12,436 bases of DNA from an uncultured Veillonella sp. (GTDB taxonomy: Bacteria; Bacillota; Negativicutes; Veillonellales; Veillonellaceae): NCBI RefSeq assembly GCF_905209685.1, contig NZ_CAJLUB010000044.1:1-12436 (forward strand), written 5' to 3'. This document shows positions 1 to 6,200 of this stretch, piece after piece. Under the pieces are notes generated by a model. That model was not told where the DNA came from, ran no database searches, and saw only the letters and a list, made by a program, of their open reading frames with translations. How positions within the stretch are numbered: the first letter of the stretch is position 1; each line of letters opens with the position of its first letter. A program made the translations under genes and the position numbers.

Positions 1-40
1 TTCCTATATGTTCTTTTGCTTGCTCTACTTGCAGTTTCAT
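1..40 (-). CDS. 5' end of an unidentified gene, running off the window
   Basis: Only the first 13 codons are present (MKLQVEQAKEHIG, then the window ends), so no function can be assigned. The start is supported by a GAGGT ribosome binding site six bases upstream (complement of 47-51) and by a consensus promoter at 62-90, whose predicted transcription start near base 55 leaves a leader of about 15 bases. An in-frame ATG further upstream (complement of 56-58) lies at or before that transcription start and is therefore unlikely to be used. It reads in the same direction as the rubredoxin gene but is separated from it by a terminator. Confidence 0.6.
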   Translation of the reverse strand, partial: MKLQVEQAKEHIG

Positions 41-61
41 AATCTTACCTCGACTCATAAT

Positions 62-90
62 ATTATAAACATGACATAGTGCTTTGTCAA
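62..90 (-). promoter_or_regulatory. Consensus sigma-70 promoter for the partial gene at 1-40
   Basis: On the minus strand the -35 is TTGACA (complement of 85-90) and the -10 is TATAAT (complement of 62-67), with exactly 17 bases between. Both hexamers match the consensus perfectly. The predicted start is near base 55. It sits just downstream of the rubredoxin terminator, so the next gene is expressed independently. Confidence 0.85.
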
Positions 91-93
91 ATA

Positions 94-131
94 AAAAAGA
101 CTATCTTAAGCGGACTCAAGATAGTCTTTTT
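94..131 (-). terminator. Rho-independent terminator after the rubredoxin gene
   Basis: A 14-bp perfect inverted repeat (AAAAAGACTATCTT at 94-107 and its complement at 118-131) encloses a 10-base loop. A run of T on the 3' side of the stem exists in both orientations, so it could work both ways, but its place 11 bases after the rubredoxin stop codon makes that gene the natural client. Confidence 0.8.
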
Positions 132-141
132 GGTAAGTCAA

Positions 142-276
142 TTACATTTTTTCGAATTGGTCTTTACCAACACCGCAAATTGGGCAAACATAATCAGCTG
201 GTTGATCTTCGAATTTTACGCCTTCAACAGCTTCGTCATAAACCCAACCACATACTACGCATACGTATTTTTCCAT
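142..276 (-). CDS. Short-form rubredoxin (44 aa)
   Basis: Small one-iron electron carrier, expected in the cytoplasm, handing electrons from an NAD(P)H-linked reductase to partners such as rubrerythrin or superoxide reductase. The partners are not in this window. The 44-residue product has two iron-binding CxxC knuckles: C6-V-V-C9 followed by G-W-V-Y, and C31-P-I-C34 followed by G-V-G-K-D-Q-F, both classic rubredoxin signatures. Typical rubredoxins have about 52-54 residues and roughly 29 residues between knuckles; this one has 21. A similarly shortened rubredoxin of about 45 residues is known in Desulfovibrio desulfuricans, so the shortening does not imply a broken gene. The start is fixed by a strong GGAGG ribosome binding site just upstream. 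It is a single-gene unit with a promoter at 352-380 and a terminator at 94-131. Confidence 0.92.
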   Translation of the reverse strand: MEKYVCVVCGWVYDEAVEGVKFEDQPADYVCPICGVGKDQFEKM

Positions 277-351
277 GAGTATTTCCTCCTTCACTTGAAA
301 ATTATTGTTTAATATTTATCTTTTATAATTCAGATACTCTATCTGTAATGT

Positions 352-380
352 AGTATATCAAAGATATCGAAACTTTTCAA
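352..380 (-). promoter_or_regulatory. Promoter of the rubredoxin gene
   Basis: The minus strand shows TTGAAA (complement of 375-380), a 17-base spacer and TATACT (complement of 352-357), each one mismatch from the consensus. The predicted start near 345 gives a leader of about 70 bases. No clear operator was seen in it. Confidence 0.7.
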
Positions 381-700
381 TACTCATTTTCTTAATTTCT
401 CATTTTTCTAATATTTAAAAAGCATATATAATATGCGGATTTGTGCTACATTATAATTTGAAATGTATTATCATTTAGACCGATTATGACCTAAATTTAC
501 CTCAATCCCTTTCCCTATTGCTACTTATCTGTCAATATATCTATTAATATAAATAATGGCCATTATTATACCGATAGTTTTTAAAGTATTAACTAAAATC
601 AGACCTAAGGTGTACATAATTTATATATTATACTATTATATATAGAAGAGAATATTGTTATATTATATATTCTAAAAGAACTTAATTAATAACTTATTAT
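381..700. other. AT-rich intergenic stretch without a supported gene
   Basis: This stretch lies between the divergent rubredoxin and fabK promoters. No open reading frame with a ribosome binding site was seen on either strand. It holds a perfect 16-bp palindrome at 552-567 (AATAATGGCCATTATT) and a smaller inverted repeat at 422-436 (GCATAT, 3-base centre, ATATGC). The part from about 610 to 700 is almost entirely A and T. It may be a regulatory or structural spacer. Confidence 0.5.
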
Positions 701-716
701 ATAAGTATGTACTTAT
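701..716. promoter_or_regulatory. Palindromic candidate operator at the fabK promoter
   Basis: ATAAGTA and TACTTAT form a perfect 7-bp inverted repeat around a central TG. The site abuts and just overlaps the proposed -35 of the fabK promoter, which suits a dimeric repressor. The repressor is unknown, and the sequence does not match the FabT box as I remember it (a TTTGA/TCAAA type). Confidence 0.45.
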
Positions 717-744
717 GAACACTTACTTCTCTATGCGATATAAT
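716..744 (+). promoter_or_regulatory. Candidate promoter of the fabK operon
   Basis: A perfect TATAAT -10 lies at 739-744. A weak -35, TGAACA, lies 17 bases upstream at 716-721 and matches the consensus at four of six positions. The predicted start near 751 gives a leader of about 70 bases. The poor -35 next to a palindrome suggests regulated expression. Confidence 0.55.
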
Positions 745-823
745 CATAATAAGAACTTCACGATCTTAATATGAAATATCGGTCAGAGAAATCGTCATTT
801 ATATTGTTATCATAGGAGGATTT

Positions 824-1777
824 ATGAGAACAGCTTTAACAGAACTTTTACAAATTGAATATCCTATTATCCAAGGTGCTATGGCTTGGGTATCTGAACA
901 CAAATTAGTATCTGCCGTTGCAAACGCTGGTGCAACAGGCGTTATCGCCCTCGGTGGTCGTGATGCAGAATGGACTCGCAACGAAATTCGTGCATGCAAA
1001 GAATTAACTGATAAACCATTCGGTGTTAACCTTATGTTGATGGCTCCTAATAAAGACGAGTTGGTAGATGTTATCATCCAAGAAAAACCTGCTTTCGTAA
1101 CACTTGGTGCTGGTAATCCTGTACCATATATCAAACCGCTCCAAGAGGCTGGTATCAAGGTTATCCCTGTAGTACCTTCCCTTAAATTGGCTAAACGTAT
1201 TGAAGAAGCTGGTGCTGATGCGATGATTGTAGAAGGTACGGAAGCTGGTGGTCATATTGGTAGCCAAACAACAATGTCTTTAATGGAAAATATTTTGCCA
1301 GAAATCAGTATTCCAGTTGTTGTAGCAGGCTCTATCGTTGATGGTCGTGGTCTTGCCGCAGCTTTATTAATGGGTGCACAAGGTGTACAAATGGGTTCTC
1401 GCTTCTTATTAGCAGAAGAATGCCAAGCACATCAAAATATGAAAGAAGCAATTATCAAAGCAACAGATACTGATTCTGTTGTAACTGGTCTTCTCTCTGG
1501 ACACGGCGGCGTTCGCAGCTTAAAAAATGAATTTACGACTCGCTATTTAGCAGCAGAAACTGATGGTGTTACTACACCTGAAGAGCGCACAAAAATGTCT
1601 CAAGGTACTAATAAACGCGCCGCTATTGATGGCGATGTAGTAAACGGCGCCGTACAAGTTGGTCAAGCCTTGAATCGTCTTGTAGCTATCGAACCAGCTC
1701 ATACAATTGTTCAAACAGTAATGAACGAAGCTATTATGTCTATTCGTAAGGCTCAACGCCTTCTTGAAATTGTTTAA
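824..1777 (+). CDS. fabK: FabK-type enoyl-[acyl-carrier-protein] reductase (FMN)
   Basis: FabK is a cytoplasmic FMN-dependent TIM-barrel enzyme that reduces the enoyl-ACP double bond in the last step of each fatty acid elongation round; it is the flavin alternative to FabI. The 317-residue product matches the family length and resembles the streptococcal FabK pattern along its whole length: N-terminal Y-P-I-I-Q-G-A-M-A-W (residues 13-22), D-K-P-F-G-V-N (63-69), G-A-G-N-P (95-99), and E-A-G-G-H-I-G (140-146). His144 falls where the catalytic histidine of pneumococcal FabK lies. The phosphate-binding loop is seen as V-A-G-S-I-V-D-G and M-G-A-Q-G-V-Q-M-G-S-R-F. AGGAGG at 814-819 sets the start. 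Nitronate monooxygenases share the fold; the FabK-like flavin and histidine segments favour a reductase. It lies outside a visible fab cluster and is followed after 17 bases by the carbonic anhydrase gene. Confidence 0.82.
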   Translation: MRTALTELLQIEYPIIQGAMAWVSEHKLVSAVANAGATGVIALGGRDAEWTRNEIRACKELTDKPFGVNLMLMAPNKDELVDVIIQEKPAFVTLGAGNPVPYIKPLQEAGIKVIPVVPSLKLAKRIEEAGADAMIVEGTEAGGHIGSQTTMSLMENILPEISIPVVVAGSIVDGRGLAAALLMGAQGVQMGSRFLLAEECQAHQNMKEAIIKATDTDSVVTGLLSGHGGVRSLKNEFTTRYLAAETDGVTTPEERTKMSQGTNKRAAIDGDVVNGAVQVGQALNRLVAIEPAHTIVQTVMNEAIMSIRKAQRLLEIV

Positions 1778-1794
1778 TCAATTAGGAGTGTCAT

Positions 1795-2343
1795 ATGTTA
1801 CCATTTCATGGAAAATATCCAAAATTAGATACTAAAAGTTGTGTAATGCCCGGTGCAGAACTTGCTGGTGATGTAGAACTCAAAGAATATGCATCTATTT
1901 GGCAAAACTGTGCACTTCGTGGTGACGTAAACAAGATTGTAGTAGGTCGTTACTCTAATGTACAAGACAACTCTGTATTACATGTAGACGACGATAAAGC
2001 ATGCGTCCTTGGCGATTATGTAACAATCGGCCACGGTGCCATCGTTCATGCTAGTACAATCGAAGACAATGTGTTAGTTGGCATGGGTGCCATTGTATTA
2101 AGTGGTTGTCATATTGGCTCTGGCTCTATTATTGCAGCCGGTGCGGTAGTAAAAGAAAACACTGTCATCCCACCTAACTCTTTAGTCGTAGGTATTCCTG
2201 CTCGTATTGTTCGCACAGATGAAACTCAAATCGAACGTATTCACAATCAAGCTTTAAAATATAAACACTTATGGACTATTGAGTACGGTATGCTTCCTGA
2301 TGCAGGTGGCGAGGAATACGATAAAAACGCCAAAATCGTATAA
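1795..2343 (+). CDS. Gamma-class carbonic anhydrase-like hexapeptide protein
   Basis: Predicted cytoplasmic trimer of left-handed beta-helices built from hexapeptide repeats, in the family that includes Cam, YrdA and PaaY. Repeats of the form [LIV]-G-x-x-x-x run through residues about 15-140. The likely zinc ligands are His63 (S-V-L-H), His80 and His85 (I-G-H-G-A-I-V-H-A), in the usual one-plus-two arrangement with bound metal at the trimer interface. Arg42, Asp44 (L-R-G-D) and Gln57/Asp58 match conserved active-site positions. A C-terminal helix (about 143-160) packs on the helix in relatives. Length (182 aa) is normal. Bicarbonate/CO2 interconversion is likely but not certain, since many family members show little activity. 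A TAGGAG site at 1783-1788 precedes the ATG. It is the second gene of the fabK operon. Confidence 0.88.
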   Translation: MLPFHGKYPKLDTKSCVMPGAELAGDVELKEYASIWQNCALRGDVNKIVVGRYSNVQDNSVLHVDDDKACVLGDYVTIGHGAIVHASTIEDNVLVGMGAIVLSGCHIGSGSIIAAGAVVKENTVIPPNSLVVGIPARIVRTDETQIERIHNQALKYKHLWTIEYGMLPDAGGEEYDKNAKIV

Positions 2344-2377
2344 TCACATATACAATAAAATTTGCACAAATAATCAG

Positions 2378-2402
2378 AACCACCCGTAAAACGGGTGGTT
2401 TT
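2378..2402 (+). terminator. Rho-independent terminator of the fabK operon
   Basis: A perfect 10-bp stem (AACCACCCGT at 2378-2387 and its complement at 2391-2400) has a 3-base AAA loop and ends in TTTT. It sits 34 bases after the carbonic anhydrase stop codon. Confidence 0.85.
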
Positions 2403-2406
2403 ATGA

Positions 2407-2425
2407 TTCGCGACTACGTCGCGAA
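2407..2425. repeat. GC-rich hairpin between two convergent terminators
   Basis: TTCGCGACTACGTCGCGAA is an 8-bp perfect inverted repeat with a 3-base loop. It is GC-rich in an AT-rich setting and has no T-run after it in either direction, so it is a poor terminator. It could be a transcript-end structure or a protein-binding palindrome. Confidence 0.5.
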
Positions 2426-2445
2426 CCAGTCTAAAGACAATAACA

Positions 2446-2474
2446 AAAGCCGAGGCAATCACTGCCTCGGCTTT
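2446..2474 (-). terminator. Rho-independent terminator of the adhesin / exported protein block
   Basis: A perfect 12-bp stem (AAAGCCGAGGCA at 2446-2457, complement at 2463-2474) has a 5-base loop. Read on the minus strand it is followed by TTTTGTTATTG. It faces the fabK operon terminator, so transcripts from the two strands are stopped from running into each other. It could also act on plus-strand read-through. Confidence 0.8.
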
Positions 2475-2574
2475 CATAATTTATGTGGTCTAAATTTTAT
2501 TGAATTGTTGGTGCATAAATCGCTTGTCGAAGATCCACCCTACGATGTTCTTCCATCATCTTAGAAATGTCTTC

Positions 2575-3144
2575 TTATTCGGCAGGTTTCACGCGATTGT
2601 TGCCGTCTTTCATAGCTTCTTTCAAGCTAAAGATAACCATTTCATTCATGTAGAAACGCAATTCATCATCATGTACATTGGCCGTATTGCGATCCAAGAT
2701 ATCGATGATTTGTTGTGCATAGTCCATTTTTTCATCGTCAGACACAGTCACATGATTAATAAAAAAGTCTTTATAATCATTATACAAACGATCTAACGCC
2801 ATGCGTGCATAGCTGTCTTTCTTATAACGATGACTCACAATGTACCAGCTACGACGAACGTTCATATAATACAATGCATTATTGCGGTACCGTTCTTGGC
2901 CCTTCATAATACGAGAGTCGTCCATGATATATCTATCTTTTTGATCCAATTGGAATTGTGTGAAAGCATTCACTACTTCACGAACTTCTTCGCTAGGTAC
3001 AGGAATAGCCACTTCTGCTTCAATCACGTTTAATGGTTCAGCTGGTTGTTCTGGCATCATCAAAGTATCCCGAGCCGCATCCGCCTGACCAACTGCACAT
3101 ACACAAGCAAGCGCCAATACAGGCATAATTTTTTTGAATTTCAT
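2575..3144 (-). CDS. Exported protein of unknown function, downstream of the adhesin
   Basis: I do not recognise this 189-residue protein. It begins with a clear Sec signal peptide: K-F-K-K, a hydrophobic stretch to about residue 19, then a likely type I cleavage site A-D-A at 21-23. The cysteines at 14 and 16 do not fit a lipobox, so a soluble periplasmic protein is more likely than a lipoprotein. Residues about 31-50 are rich in Pro and Glu; from about 52 onward the chain is charged and looks largely helical, with many Tyr, Asp, Arg and Met. AAGGAGG just upstream fixes the start. It lies 87 bases after the adhesin on the same strand, so it may be co-transcribed and help fold or anchor the adhesin; that is inference only. 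After the TAA stop the same frame stays open for 25 more codons, to a TAA at 2497-2499. Confidence 0.8.
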   Translation of the reverse strand: MKFKKIMPVLALACVCAVGQADAARDTLMMPEQPAEPLNVIEAEVAIPVPSEEVREVVNAFTQFQLDQKDRYIMDDSRIMKGQERYRNNALYYMNVRRSWYIVSHRYKKDSYARMALDRLYNDYKDFFINHVTVSDDEKMDYAQQIIDILDRNTANVHDDELRFYMNEMVIFSLKEAMKDGNNRVKPAE

Positions 3145-3161
3145 ACATCCTCCTTATGATG

Positions 3162-3183
3162 AGCCGCCCCCCGAAGGGCGGCT
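3162..3183 (-). promoter_or_regulatory. GC-rich hairpin between the adhesin and exported protein genes
   Basis: AGCCGCCC (3162-3169) pairs with GGGCGGCT (3176-3183) around a 6-base loop. Read on the minus strand it lacks a T-run, so it is not a convincing full terminator. It sits within the 87-base gap and could be a partial terminator or an mRNA 3'-end stabiliser that lowers expression of the downstream gene relative to the adhesin. Confidence 0.5.
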
Positions 3184-3231
3184 TTCACAATCCTTACATG
3201 AGCCATGAAGAACTCGAATATTCAGATTCGA

Positions 3232-6200
3232 TTATTTTGTAAGACCTGCTTGTTGCATCAACAATGCAATTTGAGCCTTCATTTGTTCATTATCTTCCTT
3301 CACAGAGGATAATTCATCAATACGTTTTTGCATACGTGCATTATCATCCTTAACAGAAGACAACTCATGGAGGCTTTCTTGCATACGTGCATTTTCAGCT
3401 TTCAACGCTGTTACTTCATCTTGCAACACATAAATAGAACTGATAGGACCGCCCTTATAACGTTCAGGAACAGCTTTCTTCGCATCGGAAGTGCCGAATT
3501 TACGAGTTACACCGGCATTCACCATGTTATGGTGGCTACCTACGGACATCCCTACATGGAACATGGTATCTTCCGCCGTGTAATGTGCAATGCCTAGAGC
3601 CGCCGCCGTTTCACCGCGATAGTTGCCGATGCCGGCCATCACCTGAGTCGGTTCCAACGGATCATACTGAATAGGTTTCAATGCTGAAAGTGCCGCCGCA
3701 TGAGCGCCCACACGTTGCGTTTCGCCCGCTACCGCATTAATGGCATTTGACAAGCCGCCAGTAGCATTTTTCAATTGATTTACATTAACCGCATCGGTAC
3801 CGTTTACGCCAGGACCGACATTACTAATCGTATTGCCGCCGTTATCGAGACCGTCTTTTGTGAGGCTCACCTGATTGCCGCCGGCCGGAGTGATTGTCAC
3901 GCCGCCACTGTTCATAACGGTTGTATTACCGTCAGCGTCCTTAGTCGTTACGGTTTCTAGACCTTTCAAGTCCTTCGCCATACGAACCTTAAGGTTATTG
4001 TTGCCGTCGGATACGACACCCAAATTATCTTCTGAGGTCAACTTATTGGCATCGGTAATGCCGCCGACTACATTCACCTGTTCGTTAAGCTGTTTCTTGA
4101 TAACCGTACCGGTATCACCACCGTACTTCATACCATCATCTTTGGTTGCCATCTGATGTGTCTTACCGTTTTCATCCCGATATTTAATACGAGTGATTTC
4201 GTTTCCGTTAAGGTCAGGATCGCCTTTATCAACGGTAATATCCGCATTGCGGCCGTCCTTACCGCTTAAACCGATGTGACCGACACCGTCTTTACCGGAC
4301 ATGGATACAGCATCTTTACCGTCTTTGCCGGCAATGCCTACCTTGCCGTCCGTACCGTCAGCACCGTTAGGTCCTGTAATGGATACGCCGTCTTTGCCGT
4401 TTTTACCGACTTTCACCTTATCGGTAGTTAAACTGTCAGTCTTGAGATCCTTCGCCATCTTGATCGTAACATTACCATTTTCGGCTACGGTCTTAATATT
4501 CTCACCGGAATATTTATCATCATTTTCTGTACCTTCACCTTTAATGGTAACCTTTTGACCTAAATCACGATGGAATTCGCCTGTATTACCGGCAAAATCC
4601 ATACCTTTCTTCGTGATTTCATCGCCCAAGTTGGTAATTTTATTATCCAAGGTCTTGTGAGATTTCTGCAACTGGTCTTCTGTAGCAGCACGACCGCTTG
4701 AGATATTATCAGGGTCCCAATCTTTGTTTTCCAGACCTGTCACATAGCCGTCCTTACCGTCAACAGCAACTTTCCCTGCCGCAATCTTGCCGTCTTTGCC
4801 GTCGATCGTTACCTTGTCGCCGGCCTTAATGGTACCGTTTTCGCCGTCAATCGTTACATTGCCCGCTTTAATAGTACCTTTATTACCATCGATTTCAACC
4901 TTATCGCCGGCTTTGATTGTGCCGGCGTTGCCGTCTATAGCCACTTGTTTTGTCAGATCTGTGCCCATTGTCACCTGATCCTTAAGACCCACTTCATAGT
5001 TTTTCGACCCATCCGCATTGGTGCCAGGTGTAACGATAATATTTTTACCGGCTGTCACCGTTGTAGTCGCAGCCGCTGTCGCCTTATCCAATTGGGATTT
5101 ATTAACCGCATCTTTAGGATCCGTACCGTCGGCTACATTCGTAATCTTATTACCTCCGTTATCGAGGCCATCCTTTGTGAGGCTCACCTTATTACCGCCG
5201 GCAGGATTGATTGTCATACCGTCACCGTTGATAACAGTGTTATTACCACCGTTTGTGAAAGTTGTAGACGTTAACCCCTGTAATTCTTTCGCCAATTTTA
5301 CATTTAATGTACCGTTACCGTCGGATACAACACCGATATTATTGTCGGATAATTTAGCTGCATCAGCACCGCCTTTGATAGTTACTGTATCACCTAATTT
5401 TCTGTTGCTTACGGCACCCGTATCACCGGCAAAGTTCAAGCCTTTTTCAAGAGTTTTATTGATATCGGAGATATCCTGTTTATTCTTATTGATGTTCTGC
5501 GTATTGTTGGCGATATCTCCGGCATTTTTATTGATGTTCTGTTTGTTACCCGCAATATCCTGTTTATTTTTGTCGATGTCGGATCTATTCGTATTAACTT
5601 TGTCGTTAACCTTCTTCAACTGATCTTCCGTAGCACCACGACCGGATACAGCCACTGGATTATCCACATTCCAATCCGTATTCGTGAGACCTGTTACATG
5701 ACCTGTATCACCATCTACAGTTACAGGGTGGGCAGCACCGACATTAATTTTATTGCCTAAACCGACAGTAAATTCCTTACCGCCATTCGCATTCGTACCT
5801 TCCGTTACGGTCACATTCGCATCCTTTGCTTTCACAGTGGATGCCTTCGCAGTACCGTTGATAGCTTTTTGTAACTGGCCATAGTTAACTGCATCATTAG
5901 GATTACTACCATCCGCCACGTTGGTAATCTTCTGATTGTTCGCATTGATACCGTTCGGCGTTACATAAGTCTTACCGCCTACAGTCAAGCCGTCATTGTT
6001 GATAGTCGTACTGCCGGCAGTAACGCTTTCTAGACCGGTTAACGTTTTCGCTAATTTTACATTTAATGTATCCGTTCCGTTGGATACAACGCCGATATTA
6101 TTATCGGATAGTTTTGTCGGATCAGTCACACCACCGATAATATTCGTCTGTTCACCAAATTTACGAGTAAATTGATTAGCTGTAGCCGATGCAGCTTTCA

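Noticed and set aside
41..58. Longer start (MSRGKI) for the partial gene at the left edge
   Set aside because: That ATG is at or upstream of the predicted transcription start, and the ribosome binding site serves the ATG at 40.
79..312. Two overlapping plus-strand reading frames over the rubredoxin gene
   Set aside because: They lie antisense to a gene with clear CxxC motifs, ribosome binding site and promoter, and have no ribosome binding site or recognisable motif.
2500..2561. Separate 20-codon gene starting M-M-E-E-H after the exported protein
   Set aside because: No ribosome binding site precedes it; it is better discussed as a possible extension of the upstream frame.
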